A DNA stretch of 64,000 nucleotides from Harmonia axyridis (Eukaryota; Arthropoda; Insecta; Coleoptera; Coccinellidae). The DNA lies in NCBI RefSeq assembly GCF_914767665.1, contig NC_059503.1, positions 33,542,001 to 33,606,000 of the forward strand, written 5' to 3'. Within the stretch, counting starts at the first letter, position 1, and each line of letters begins with the position of its first letter. The translations under genes and the position numbers were made by a program. This document shows, in pieces, positions 47,207-58,949 of the stretch. The notes beneath the pieces were generated by a model. It was not told where the DNA came from and ran no database searches. It saw nothing but the letters and a program-made list of their open reading frames with translations.

Positions 47207-49084
47207 GATGCTACAGATATTCACGATGCAAAGATGTTTAAGATTAGTAAATTTGATAAAAATATCCTTCCTGAACTATCGAGGAAACTTTGTACCCATA
47301 TTTTTACAGAACAAAATATAATTGAATTTCTCTTTTGGAAAATTCTAGTATCGCTTTCTGAATTACACTTTCAATACTTATCGGGCTGACACCTTCCTAC
47401 CCCCACCCTAAACACCGTTTTTATTTAGTTTTAAATTTCACTCGAGACGCTGCAGTCGTAAAAATTATGTATTTCTACGAGAGATGACTCTGTCGACTAT
47501 ATTATTTTCACGGATTGTCAAACATTTTATGACAATAATATTTACATGCATTCGAGAAACTCTGTTATATGTGATTTGAGAAGACAATTTTTTATGTTAA
47601 AAATGGTAAATTTAAATTTGAATTCAATTGCTATACCTGTTTGGAAGATTTTCAAGCGTAACTATGAATAAGCCCAATTTCATTGGTCTACCAAGCGAGG
47701 TGTGGGCAAAGTGCCGTGAGAGATAATATTTCCCACAGTATGAGCAATACATAGTTTTGAAATTGAGTAAGCTATGAAGAATACGCTACTATTCATAGCA
47801 GTTGTAGGAAAAAATTTTCTTTTTTGAAAGAATGAAGGGAACGTTTATTTCTATATCAGCCCTTTTTTTTTCAAATTAAAGTTTCTCAACTAATGAGAGA
47901 ATCCATCAGTACGTAACTACTTTGGGGTATTGTTTTAATCTTTCCTGAAAGTTAAAAAAATCCACATTTATGCTTCGAAAATAATTCATGCAACCCGTTT
48001 GAAAACCTACCATTGGAAGGACAACTTCCTCTCTCTGTCTGCCTCTCGCGACAACTCTATTATGTTCTACAGGGGATATTTACGTTCAATAAACTACCTC
48101 CACATGTTCGTTTCGTCCAAATTCGCCATTTACAGATAAAACTGGTGGATAGAGCGCGTGAATGCAATTACTACGACGTTTAATAGTCCGCGCATATATT
48201 AAATTCGTAGTTGGTATGTTCGTGGTCTCGCGAGTACAGCGGCGTAGTCGCTGGGATTTATACCGCCATATTTCTGGGGGGGTCCAGAGATTACCAAGAT
48301 TAAAATAAATCGCCCTATCCAGACGATAGGACGTCGTTACTGCTTGGTCTGGATGGATATTTATATCGTAAGACGAGATAGAGGATGTTAAAGCGCCCTC
48401 TAGCGTCGCCTTCGTGAATATGAAATGGCGACATTGGGGAATTGTAATACTCTATTGAACATTGAGGGGGGGTGAAATCATTTTGAATGGTTTTCATATA
48501 TTGTCTGGATGAAATATTTATGGGCTAAATTATTACTACTACATACAACTTATATTCTAAGTCTGCGACTTCCCCATGGAGAAGACTATCTTGACGCTAA
48601 CTTTTTTCATTTCCATCCGATTTCAATGGAACAAAGCTTGAATGTTACTCCTAGCTGATGTTAATCCAACTATGAAAACCGTGATGAAATCCATGTTCCT
48701 AGTAGATTGGAGATCAACGGGTATAGATAATAATAATATAAACACACAACAATTTATTTCAGAAAAAAGTTTTTGTGTTCTGTTCCTTTTTTCTCATCGC
48801 CTTCACAAATTTGTTCATGAATTTATGAAATGTACGAACCCATGTCTATTGCTCTGTTGAATGAAGATTTACACATATAATTCTATACAATCTATGGAAT
48901 CCATGGAATTGAAACTGAATCTAAAAAACGGAGTTGAAAATACAAATCTAACAACAAATAGTTTTTTTTTTGGCACATATATTAACAGTGATTAATTTAT
49001 GATAATAAATCACAATAGAATTAGGCTAGAAAAAGTATTTTGAATACCTATATATGAAAATCCCTGGGAAGTGAACCTTCTATC
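47207..49084. other. No recognised gene
   Basis: Mixed AT-rich sequence with short frames. No domain, RNA gene or complete repeat recognised. Confidence 0.4.
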
Positions 49085-49515
49085 TCAAAGGGGTGCGTCT
49101 TTATCACTAGGGACAGCCAGGCCACGCTGAGGTCCCTGGAATCAGATATCCAGGGGTCTCTACTGACATGGGAGCCGTAATACTATAAAGCAACTGGCCA
49201 GAGGCTATAAAGTAACTCTATTATGGTTACCGGGGCATTGTGGTAATGAAGGAAATGGAAAAACCGAAAAAGGCATCAAGGTTGACACCTGTTAGTCCTG
49301 AGCCCTTCTGTGGGCTTGGAAAATACTAATACAAGACAACGGTCCAATAATGCGGCATCTGGAGGAACACTGACCTTTACCAGAAAGTTTCTGAAGCTAC
49401 TACTAGCTGACCTTCGGGTAATGGTGGAACTGTTGATAGAACACTGTCAGCGCAAATATCTTTTGTACCACATGGGTAAGTCAGCAAATGAGATTTGCAG
49501 ACTCTGTGCGTCGTT
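49085..49515 (+). pseudogene. LINE RNase H fragment
   Basis: Broken text: SQATLRSLESDIQGSLLTWE at about 49118, a VTLLW-type strand and PGHCGNEGNGKTEKG at about 49230. The frame 49310-49561 then gives LRVMVELLIEHCQRKYLLYH and MGKSANEICRLCAS. These are the RNase H end and the C-terminal zinc region of an RNase H-bearing LINE, distinct from copies A and B. The endonuclease and reverse transcriptase are missing. Confidence 0.7.
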
Positions 49516-49566
49516 CGGTCAAGTTGTCGAGTGCGGAAAAGGCACTTTCCACATGAGTTAGGAACA

Positions 49567-49892
49567 ATATTTTTCCTACTAGCGTAAATGAAACACTTTC
49601 ACGTATAGTTTTCGTTTTGATACCGACTGATGTTATATTTTTGTGCGCTCCGCCGCATAGAGAAACGTTCGAATTTTATGATTGGCGCATAGAGACATGC
49701 CAAAATTTTATGATTGATGCGACTCTTTAATATTTGCTTGCGGAAAAAACCCTTGATATTCACTTTCCGCACGCATATGTGTGCGGAAAGTAAATAGCAG
49801 GGCTTTCTTCCGCACAAGTTTGGAAAAGTACAACTTTCCAAACGCCAATGCGTGTGGAAAGTAGAACTTTCAAAACGCTAGTAGGAAAAATA
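49567..49892. mobile_element. Small TIR element (MITE)
   Basis: ATATTTTTCCTACTAGCGT (49567-49585) is the exact reverse complement of ACGCTAGTAGGAAAAATAT (49874-49892). The 326-bp body contains GCGGAAAGTAAATAGCAGGG-type words and CGCACGCATATGTGTGCG, a palindrome. No clear target duplication beyond AT. Confidence 0.7.
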
Positions 49893-49924
49893 TATTCTGT
49901 GGACGAGATCTAGGCCTTAAACTT

Positions 49925-50380
49925 AAGATTTTTTTCCTGAGATGTTACGTGCATTCAATTTTTTTCTACGGAATGGAAGTTTGGACATTGAAGAAGATCG
50001 ATACCAGAAGGATAGAAGCATTTAACATGTGATGTACCGCAGAATACTAAAAGTTTCGTGGACAGAGAGAGTAACGAATGTGGAGGTTTTGCGAAGAATG
50101 CAGAACGAGAAGGAATTGGTACTGACTATTAAAAAGCGCAAACTGCAATACCTAGGACATATTATGAGGGGAGATAGATACCATTAGCTACATTATTGTC
50201 CAGGAAAAGATAATGGAGAAAAGATCAATAGGAAGAAGAAGAAACTCATGGTTGAAGAACTTGAGAGAATGTTACAATTGAAACTGCCAATTGTTCAGAT
50301 CTGCAGTATCGCAAGAAGACATAGCATTGATGATAGCCAAACTTTGGAACGAAGACGGCACCTGAAGAAGAGGAAGGGTT
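49925..50380 (+). pseudogene. RTE-type LINE C-terminal fragment
   Basis: Reads FYGMEVWTLKKIDTRRIEAF at about 49967, then CYRRILKVSWTERVTNVEVL, LRRMQNEKELVLTIKKRKLQ and YLGHIMRGDRYH. This is the domain downstream of the reverse transcriptase in RTE-like and related LINEs. The open frame at 50248-50370 is its tail. One or two stops interrupt it. Confidence 0.75.
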
Positions 50381-50489
50381 TTTCAATAAGAGATTTCATT
50401 TTGATAAAAAAAAAAACCAGTTTATTTTGGGAGAAATCAATTGAGATCTATTTGATTGTAAATGAAAAGGTATGCCATTAAATATGAAA

Positions 50490-50765
50490 AACGATTCAAC
50501 CAAATGGCCGCCACGGCTACGGTTGCTGCACTATATCTTTTTCATGAAATTTTCTATGACCAATTCGCACATGGGCAATAATGGCAATTAAATAGGCATA
50601 TACCTTATATTTCACGTGGCCTCAAAGGAAAAAGTTTTAAGGTGTTGAATCACATGATCTCGGAGGCCAATCTCCATCACCATTTCGAGAAATTACGGTC
50701 AGGAAACTTTTCTTGCAAAATTGCGATTGTCTCGTTGTTTGTGTGAAACATGATAGGGTCCTTGT
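50490..50765 (-). pseudogene. Mariner transposase C-terminal fragment
   Basis: Minus-strand text QEKFPDRNFSKW, then in the next frame ISRNGDGDWPPRSCDSTP, NFFL, GHVKYKVYA and finally RGGHL near 50510. This is the catalytic C-terminus and tail of Tc1/mariner transposases. The third aspartate is replaced and stops occur where leucine and tryptophan are expected. It is a lineage different from the element at 45255. Confidence 0.75.
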
Positions 50766-50949
50766 GTTAACTGAAGTAATATAAATATTATTGAGCTTTA
50801 TCCGTACATTTTGAGTCTATTCTAGAGTAACGATGATTTTTAGTAAATGTTCAATAATTCTGAATAAATTTTTGCATTCGAAGATACTCTGGAAAATTGA
50901 AAATTTGAGTGACTGCTTACATTTTGGAGAAATGACATGAATATGTGTA

Positions 50950-51730
50950 GGATCCAGTTACTTATTGTTCCCTGTAAATAATTGCGATGGTCAACCGGAT
51001 GCTTGGAGACCTATTAGTTTCTTCTAGTGTCGAGGGCATGACAGTTTCGATTGATTTACAGGGAACGAATTGTTATTGTACATATAATGTGAAAAGGATG
51101 TGTAATTCTTCGGGGTGCCGAAGATGTGTCATATCGGTTGTAAAACTTAAGAGATTCACTGGGGTTGGGAAAGTTCGAGAACAAGACGGTTGTACCAGAT
51201 GTGTTACATCTGTGTATCAGGTTCTAGTCCTTCTAGAATATTCGATTTCCAGGAATCCGCGAAGATCTTTGTGGGCGGTACGGCCAAATTCTTATTGGAC
51301 TAGGGGATGGTACTTTCCCTAAGGCTGTGGTCAATCCGAAAGAAGGGGGGTCGATATTCGAGACAGGGCAAGTTCCAATCGGCAGAGAGCACAGTTCAAA
51401 TTAAGCCGAAGACGGGTACAGTTTAACTTAAGTCGAAGACGAGTCAAGTTCGGGCGGTCAACTTAAGACGTAAGACGAAAAGACGTTTCGCGGACTAGAT
51501 TAAGACGAGTCGCGAACAAGTTACAGACGAGACGACCGAAAACTTGAAGTACGACGAAGACGTTTCGAGTAATCAACAAACGAGTTAAAGACGAAATTCA
51601 GTACCGTAGTGAAAAACTTGTAATTAAGACGTAATTAGGATCTTCTCAATACTGATTTTGTACTGTATGAGTGTGGCTTTGTAAATAGATGTAAATAATT
51701 GAAAAGAGTTTAATTATTACAAATCCAACA
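50950..51730. repeat. LTR-like segment with AGACG-rich tract
   Basis: GTTCCCTGTAAAT (about 50968) and ATTTACAGGGAAC (about 51053) form a perfect 13-bp inverted pair. From 51400 to 51640 the pentamer AGACG occurs about a dozen times on the plus strand. The segment ends ATTATTACAAATCCAACA, reminiscent of an LTR end. No target duplication or partner LTR was found, so solo-LTR status is a guess. Confidence 0.35.
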
Positions 51731-52139
51731 AAGTCACGGAGAAAAAGACGAAAGGCCAGGTAATCGAATCATACCTCTAGACGATCGATTAACCAAGCCT
51801 ACATATGTAACATTCTTGGAATGGTAACTTTAAACTCAAGATTTTGTATTCAGGAGGTGAAATTGAGAGTAGTTAAAATCTATTAAGTCTTTAGAAAACC
51901 AACATTCAAACAAAAATCGAGTGGGAACTTGCGAGTCGAATAATATGCTCTTCTTGAAATTCTTAAGAAATAAACACATAGGTAAGAGGGATTTACCTGT
52001 GGCTACCTACATAATGAGTAGACAATGGCGACCACTCGAGAAAATTACAGGGTCTCAATGGGGGGTATACTCCATTCTTGGACCAAGTTCCAGAACATCA
52101 ATCTGAATTAAATTAGATAAACCCAACTTCTTCCTATCC

Positions 52140-52450
52140 GTGTTTCATCGCCACTTATGGCCACCCCGCAAAAAACGTTCTCTCGGCTCGAAAATACCGA
52201 AGAAACTCCAATCTCGAGGCAGAAAAGAAACAAAGGCACATTTCAGGAATAATTCAGACTGCCGAAAGGCATAGTCGGCATTGACCTGAAGCCGTAGAAC
52301 AGGGCAAAACGGGAAATTGGGGAACGTTAAACGACGCGGTTGGGAAAACGGAAGAGCTATCACGTGGTTAGGAGGAAATGTTCCATTTTCTCCCCAAGCC
52401 GGCAGCACGATGTCCCCCCCCCCTCGAATTGTTGGGAACTGAAAGCAGTA
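52140..52450. promoter_or_regulatory. GC-richer island, possible regulatory DNA
   Basis: Higher GC than its surroundings, crossed on the minus strand by an 87-codon frame with no recognisable match. It includes AAGCCGGCAGCACGATG at about 52395 and a C run. Regulatory function is inference. Confidence 0.25.
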
Positions 52451-53754
52451 GGAGACGTCCTAGTGTGATGGCGTTAGAAATAGGGGTTACGGCAACAATT
52501 AAACAGCCATGTTAGGAGCAATTCTCCCATTGGTGTTCTTCCTGATTCCTGCTGGGATGGTTTTTATGTGTCTGGATTGCCATTTAGATGCCAGTCTTAA
52601 TTTCAAAAAGAAATAATGAATTGACGAAGAGTACATAAATCCACAAGGGTAGATGTAATTATATGATATGGCCCCATTCGAATCCTATTTATTATTTCAT
52701 ATTTCATTATAGACAAATTGTCAACTCAGCTATTATATTTATATGACGTAGCAAGGGAGTAGATTTTTTTTTCTTGGGTGGGGTAATCGAAAAATTTTTT
52801 TTAAGACGTTGACTCATATCTGTGATATGAGAAAGAAAGGTTTAATAACGAAGTTCGAACCAAAAATTACCCGAAATGAAGGCATTTTTTAATTCGATTT
52901 TTCATACCATTCGATAGTTCCTGAAGTGGAGGTAGAGGAAAAATGAAAAATTCCTTGAATAATTTCAAGAATAGAATATCATAAATTTGTGCCCGCAAAT
53001 GCTTTGTTTTCGAGATACAGGGTGTTTCTTGTGGTCCCACTATTTCGATCTTCTCTTCAGATTGGATAAATAAGTACCAAACTTAAAATTAATAATTTAT
53101 TCCTCACCGCTCACTTATAATAATTTTCCTGAGGATTACTGAAGAATTGATTGACAAGAACCGACAAGAGACCATAAAGTGTAATACTGGACCACAGTTT
53201 TTTTTTACATTTTACTTAACTACCAGTGGTTCGCCAAAAAAAGTTCTGGTGGAAAGAAGCGGGCACTCTTCCAGAGAAAATATCATCAGAAATGTAGATT
53301 TGCATTCAAAATTAGCATAAGATGAAAACTTAAAATTGTTATATCTATGCCAAATTTGAGTTAAATATCTTGTGAAGGGTAGGTGCTTTGAGAAAAAAAC
53401 TTGAACTTTAACATTTTTATCTCGAAAATAAATCGTTTATACCTCCAGTTTAGGAACATCCTGCATAGTCAATTCAAAACTGATGTTTACAAATAAATTA
53501 CAAATTGAATGAACTACATCGAAGTGTAAAACACTCCACAGAACATTTTTTGATGCGGTTCAGTTCTTCAATAACTGCACTATTAAAATTTTGTGAAGAA
53601 AATGATACCAAAAACCGAAAACAACGGGTAAGTGAATAACGATAATGAATGAAAAATCCCAGATGGCAAAACAAGGGAGGAGCCGACAAAACGGGTAGAT
53701 AAAGGAAAATAATAAACCTCGGTCAAAGACGTGCTCTCAGCGCAATAAAAGTAA
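52451..53754. other. No gene; degenerate repeat pieces
   Basis: ATACAGGGTGTTTCTTGTGG at about 53015 and GACGTAGCAAGGGAGTAG at about 52744 look like transposon-end fragments. Nothing else recognised. Confidence 0.4.
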
Positions 53755-53960
53755 GCATCTTGAAAGCGTTAATAAACTCATAAACCGTAAAAGGGTTCGA
53801 TTTCTTGATGTCGTGTCGATTTCAAAGGAAAGTGTTGAGAATTTACTCAAATACGAAGAACGAAAATTCTTTCATAAAATGAACCAATATTTTATGGAAG
53901 AATTTTCGTTATTCGTCTTTGACAAAATTCTGAAATTTTATATTTTGTAAATCTTGGTAG
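53755..53960 (-). repeat. Dispersed repeat, copy 2
   Basis: Inverted relative of 21075-21310: TAATAAACTCATAAACCGTA and TTTCATAAAATGAACCAATA match the complement of copy 1 in the same order. Confidence 0.6.
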
Positions 53961-54566
53961 GGTGGTATCAAAATACACTATTTATACAACCAACTGTTTT
54001 CCAGAAAAATTCAAGAGACACGAGTGAGGAACAAGGTGAAAGATTTCACCAAGATATTAAAGTTATGGAGGACTGCTATCAAGGAAGATGGGACATGTAG
54101 GTACATGATGGTAGATTACTGCTGGAGTTTCAAAAGGGACCGTTCAAAAAAACATTCAAGAATGTCGCGGAAAAGAACCTTTTCGAAGTGTTAAGTGACT
54201 ATTTGATTCTTTCAATGTTTTTTTTTTGTTTGTAAGTACGACATAATATTGTATTTCGTATAACTAAAATAAAAACTTTCGTATCTACTTTCGTTTACTA
54301 CACTTACGGATTTGAGTTAAAATAATGCAACTTATATTCCTCTAAAACTGTATATCTTAAAAATTTGAGCTCCTAGGTAAAAATGAATACGTTATTTCAT
54401 GGAGATGGCGCTTGTATCGGTTTAGACGGTGTTAGTTTGGGCTCCTCGAATTTCATTAAATTAAATTGATCCCTTATCAAATATTTAAAGACTGTATTAC
54501 AGAAATATTAACAAACTACCTGTTCATTATTTGAAATTAATTTGGAATTAGTACATTCACCTGAAC

Positions 54567-55265
54567 ATGGGTAAACCGACGGTGAGTGTAAAAGAAGTAA
54601 GTGAACGAGTTGACAGACTATCGGAGGAATTCAAGAAAGGATTCGATGACTTCAAGGTACAATTTATAAAAACCCAATCTACATTTGTCCCGGCTGATGG
54701 TCCTAATATTTTGGAATTGTTCGAAAAGTTCGAGACTAAAATGAATGATGCAATTTCCGAGATAAAAAGTGACCTGAATCAAATGAAGGATGACATGGTA
54801 CGTACAAAAAATAAACTGAAGGCTTTAGAAATCAAAGGAAATTCAAATATTCTACTCGTTCATGGCATTCCTGAAACAGAATCTGATATTATCGTCGATG
54901 TTTGTAAAATTTTTAAGAATCAGATTGGCATTGATATTTATAAGAACGATATAAATAGCTGTCAACGTGTGGGAAGAAAAAAGATAAACTCTGATAAGAA
55001 GAAACCGCGACCGGTAGCTGTTGATTTCTGTCGTCGTTGGACTCGTGATGCGGTGTTTGTAAACAAACGAAAACTTAAAGGTTCGAAAATACTTATTACA
55101 GAATTGCTATCTATTGAAAATTTGTTGCTGTTGAAGGAGACTAAGAGAGTTTTCGGAAAATCTGTGTGGACTCATAATGGCTTGATCTATTGTGATATGA
55201 ATGGTAAAAGGGTGCACATAAGAGATAGGGAGAGTTTGAAGGACTTTGAAGATTGTGAGCGATAA
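54567..55265 (+). CDS. LINE ORF1 protein, 232 residues
   Basis: RNA-binding partner of the LINE reverse transcriptase. Residues 1-90 are charged and likely coiled coil (SERVDRLSEEFKKGFDDFKV, AISEIKSDLNQMKDDM), which would allow trimer formation. From about residue 93 comes an RRM-like part: NILLVHGIPETESDIIVDVC, CQRVGRKKINSDKKKPRPVA and DAVFVNKRKLKGSKILITE. The order resembles ORF1 proteins of CR1, L2 and Jockey-group elements. No stop or frameshift interrupts it. It precedes ORF2 on the same strand and would be made from the same transcript. Confidence 0.85.
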   Translation: MGKPTVSVKEVSERVDRLSEEFKKGFDDFKVQFIKTQSTFVPADGPNILELFEKFETKMNDAISEIKSDLNQMKDDMVRTKNKLKALEIKGNSNILLVHGIPETESDIIVDVCKIFKNQIGIDIYKNDINSCQRVGRKKINSDKKKPRPVAVDFCRRWTRDAVFVNKRKLKGSKILITELLSIENLLLLKETKRVFGKSVWTHNGLIYCDMNGKRVHIRDRESLKDFEDCER

Positions 55266-55270
55266 GGGAC

Positions 55271-55620
55271 TAATCAATGTGACTCCAGGTTGTACATTCA
55301 TTAGATTTTGTTTGTATTTCTTTCTTTTTATTTTTTCTCATTGAAAGTGGTATAATGATATTCTTTTCGTGTATTTATGTATGAAAACTATTTTTGAGAA
55401 TGTATAATATTGGAGCCCTACTTGCATTTCTTATTTAATTTTTGCTAATCAATGTGACTCCAGGTTGTACATTCATTAGATTTTGTTTGTATTTCTTTCT
55501 TTTTATTTTTTCTCATTGAAAGTAGTATAATGATATTCTTTTCGTGTATTTATGTATGAGAACTATTTTTGAAAATGTATAATATTGGAGCCCTACTTGC
55601 ATTTCTTATTTAATTTTTGC
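55271..55620 (+). repeat. 175-bp tandem duplication between the LINE ORFs
   Basis: TAATCAATGTGACTCCAGGT starts each copy (55271 and 55446) and the copies differ at about five positions. They begin six bases after the ORF1 stop. Non-coding and T-rich. Confidence 0.93.
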
Positions 55621-55849
55621 TTGTGCAGTTTGGGGATCGGTTAGTACCTGGTGGGTACCCCTGGTGCATTATCATTTTGTTATTACTTTTTTTATTTATT
55701 CATTTCATATTTCAATTTTATTCAGAGATATTAGACTGACATTTGTATAGTCATGGAGCGCGGGCTCCTCCTTTCTTTCACCGCAGCAATTCTTAGCTAT
55801 TAAATAATAAATTAATTAAAGATAGTAAATAATAGATGCTAATTCTATT

Positions 55850-58651
55850 TTGCTCCTTTTTTCATTTATAATGAAAGTATCTCATTTGAACGCAAGGTCA
55901 ATGCTGAATAATTTCAATGACATTTCTACATTAATTCTGGATAACGATTTTGATGTTGCAGTCCTGACGGAAACATGGCTTTCTTCGTGTATCAGTAATG
56001 ATATAGTTCAAATTGATGGATATGATTTTTTGAGAAGTGATAGAGATGGTAGAGGAGGCGGAGTTGCTGCGTACATTAAGCAAGGTATAAGATATGAAGA
56101 ATTCGAAATTCAACAACACATAGGTAATTGTGAATATCTTTCAATTAAATTCAGGTTTAATTCTCGCACAGTGACAGTTATTGCTTTTTATCGGCCACCT
56201 CATCTTAGCTTGAATAAGTTTATAGAGGATGTAGATAATATTTTATCAGTTGTGTGTCCTACCACTGATGAAATTTTGTGTCTGGGTGATTTAAATTTTG
56301 ATTTTATGAGATCTATTGGTCCTCTGCCAACTTGTTTCGAATCATATGGGTTGAAACAGCTTTTGAATGAACCTACAAGAATAACTGAAACATCTTCAAA
56401 ATTGCTCGACCCTATTTTTTTCAGTAATGAAGATCTTGTGATTGGGGTGGGTACGCTCGATACGTCGCACATTTCTGACCATAGACTGGTTTTTATAAGT
56501 TTGAATCTTAAAAGGAAAAAAATGACGCCTAAGATTATAACCTATCGTAATTTCCGTAACTTCAATATCCAAGATTTTCAATGCGATCTTGAGAGGCTAC
56601 CCTGGTTTCACTTAATATCTGAGGAAAATATTGATGAAAAGGTTAAGTTTTTGAATTCTTTTATCCTCGAAACTTTCGATAAACATGCACCCTATATCAC
56701 CAGAAGGGTAACAAAACCAGCAGCACCCTGGTTAACAGACAACCTTAGGTCTATGATGAAGCAGAGAGACCTTGCTTTACAGAAATTCAAAAAAACTCGA
56801 TCTCCTGAGAACTGGAACATTTATAAACAACTTAGAAATCTGACGGTCACAGCCATACGTACTGAAAAAAAAATCTATCTTAATTCTGTAGCTGACGGGC
56901 GTAATTCTAAGAAAGCTTGGAAGGCCTTGAAAGATCTTAACATTTGTGCATCTAAATCTACATCTTTGCCCTATTTTCTTAGCGATCCGGAATCGCTAAA
57001 GAACTATCTTTCTTCGATTTCCAATGGTCATAATCGGAACTGTAGCTCAAAAATAGAATATTATTCAAAGAATTCACATCCTGGAGGCACTTCGTTTCAT
57101 TTTCATTTGACCACTATTCGGGAGGTTGAGAGTATTATTGATGGGTTTCGTAGTAATGCCGCAGGTATTGATGGGATAACTCTTAAGATGATTTCATATT
57201 GTAGACCAATCATAGTAAAATATATTGTACATATATTAAATGTTTGCATAGAACACAATTACTTTCCGTATTCCTGGAAGGTAGCTCTGGGAAAACCAAT
57301 ACCCAAATCTAGAAATCCTCGTGATTATTCTGACTTAAGAGTAATTTGTATACTACCACTTCTATCAAAGATTTTCGAGAAAGTTCTGAGTAATCAAATA
57401 GAGCAGTATTTCAATATTAATGAATTGCTTCCACAGACTCAGTGTGGATTCAGAAAGGGGTATAGTACTGCGACAGCTCTTGCGACGGTAATAGGTGATA
57501 TTATCGAAGCGTATGACTCTGGTTTAGCGAGTATTCTTGTCCTGCTCGATTACACTAAGGCCTTCGATACCTTGAATCATCGGTTGTTATGCGCAAAATT
57601 ACAATATTTTGGTTTCCAACCAGAGTCGGTGGAACTGATGTATTCATACTTGACCGGTAGAGTTCAATATATATCGATTGGCGATACTGTGTCGTCTGCT
57701 TTTGATGTTCTCGCTGGGATTCCTCAGGGGTCCGTACTGGGGCCTTTGCTTTTTATAATATATACATCTGATATAATAACAAGTTCCAAATATTGCAGTG
57801 CTCTGGCATATGCAGACGACACACAGTTATATTACCGATTTCCTGGGGGTACATATGAAGAAGCTTCCCGTAGAGTTAATGAGGATTTGAGTCACCTGGA
57901 AAAATTATCACGCGAACACAATTTAATACTCAATCCCAATAAATCAAAAATTATGTGTTTCGCCAGTAAAAGAATAAGAGAATTTTTGACCATGAATATG
58001 AATGTAGTCATCGACACCCAAAAGCTTTCTTTCGCAGATCAGGCCAGAAATCTGGGCTTGATATTAGATACAGATATCCGCTTCACGGAACATGTTAAAA
58101 ATTTGCTTATCAAGGCTTACTCTAACCTAAAATTAATTTATCACAGCCGCCATCTCTTGGATACTAGAGCTAAAAGAACTTTGTGCGAGTCACTTGTCCT
58201 GTCACAATTCACATACTGTGATTTCATTTATGGTCCTTGCCTCATCAAACTGGACAAGGAGAGAATACAGAAGGTTCAAAAATCCTGTTTTCGTTTAATT
58301 CACGGTGTGAGAAAGTATGAACCTATTTCCCACAAGATTAAGGAGGACAAGTGTCTTAATATGGAATCTAGGCGGCTATATCACTTGGGTTCCTTTACTC
58401 ATGGAATTGTCGTTAATCCCAGTAGTCCATATTTTTTGAGACGAAGGTTTGTTCGGCATAGTGCTGTACACTTCAGAGCCACGCGATATAATGATAAATT
58501 CATATTACCACATCACAAAACAGCTATGTTTACGAGAGGTTACATTTACCAGTCCATTTCACTATATAATGCATTACCTTCTGTCTTCAAAATACTTAAT
58601 ATAAATAAGTTCAAATATAAACTTAAGGACTTTTTACTGAATAAGCAATGA
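55850..58651 (+). CDS. LINE ORF2, endonuclease-reverse transcriptase, 933 residues
   Basis: Nicks target DNA and copies the LINE RNA into it. The first ATG is 55850, but the ATG at 55871 (MKVSHLNARS) fits the usual start better. The APE-type endonuclease spans about residues 8-220: NARS, glutamate 41 in LTETWL, YRPP, GDLNFD at 146-151 and SDHRLVF at 209-215. The reverse transcriptase spans about 470-740: FRKGYSTATAL, aspartate 567 in LLDYTKAFDTLNH, GIPQGSVLGPLLF and YADD at 654-657. The C-terminal domain includes RIQKVQKSCFRLIHGVRKYE and ends near YKLKDFLLNKQ. It is open throughout. All catalytic residues seem present, so the protein could be active. Confidence 0.93.
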   Translation: MLLFSFIMKVSHLNARSMLNNFNDISTLILDNDFDVAVLTETWLSSCISNDIVQIDGYDFLRSDRDGRGGGVAAYIKQGIRYEEFEIQQHIGNCEYLSIKFRFNSRTVTVIAFYRPPHLSLNKFIEDVDNILSVVCPTTDEILCLGDLNFDFMRSIGPLPTCFESYGLKQLLNEPTRITETSSKLLDPIFFSNEDLVIGVGTLDTSHISDHRLVFISLNLKRKKMTPKIITYRNFRNFNIQDFQCDLERLPWFHLISEENIDEKVKFLNSFILETFDKHAPYITRRVTKPAAPWLTDNLRSMMKQRDLALQKFKKTRSPENWNIYKQLRNLTVTAIRTEKKIYLNSVADGRNSKKAWKALKDLNICASKSTSLPYFLSDPESLKNYLSSISNGHNRNCSSKIEYYSKNSHPGGTSFHFHLTTIREVESIIDGFRSNAAGIDGITLKMISYCRPIIVKYIVHILNVCIEHNYFPYSWKVALGKPIPKSRNPRDYSDLRVICILPLLSKIFEKVLSNQIEQYFNINELLPQTQCGFRKGYSTATALATVIGDIIEAYDSGLASILVLLDYTKAFDTLNHRLLCAKLQYFGFQPESVELMYSYLTGRVQYISIGDTVSSAFDVLAGIPQGSVLGPLLFIIYTSDIITSSKYCSALAYADDTQLYYRFPGGTYEEASRRVNEDLSHLEKLSREHNLILNPNKSKIMCFASKRIREFLTMNMNVVIDTQKLSFADQARNLGLILDTDIRFTEHVKNLLIKAYSNLKLIYHSRHLLDTRAKRTLCESLVLSQFTYCDFIYGPCLIKLDKERIQKVQKSCFRLIHGVRKYEPISHKIKEDKCLNMESRRLYHLGSFTHGIVVNPSSPYFLRRRFVRHSAVHFRATRYNDKFILPHHKTAMFTRGYIYQSISLYNALPSVFKILNINKFKYKLKDFLLNKQ

Positions 58652-58949
58652 TTCACTTTGACCTTGTATTTCTATGTGAGTGTAATTATATATATGTCTT
58701 TTTTTTTTCTTTCTTGATTGTTTTGTCCTTGCTGTGGTGGGGAGGGGGTGCTGGGTGCTCTCTGGTTCACATATCGCATATTACTTTTATTTCTGCCATC
58801 TCGTTATTTCAATTTTCATTAACCTTATGCATTATTAGTCTGGCTTCGTACATCATTGTGGGGTTGAGTTGAATAGCTTGCTAGACTTCGCCCTTGATGT
58901 CATGATTGCCAGGCATATTACAATCCTGCTTCTCTGAATAAAGACGTTA

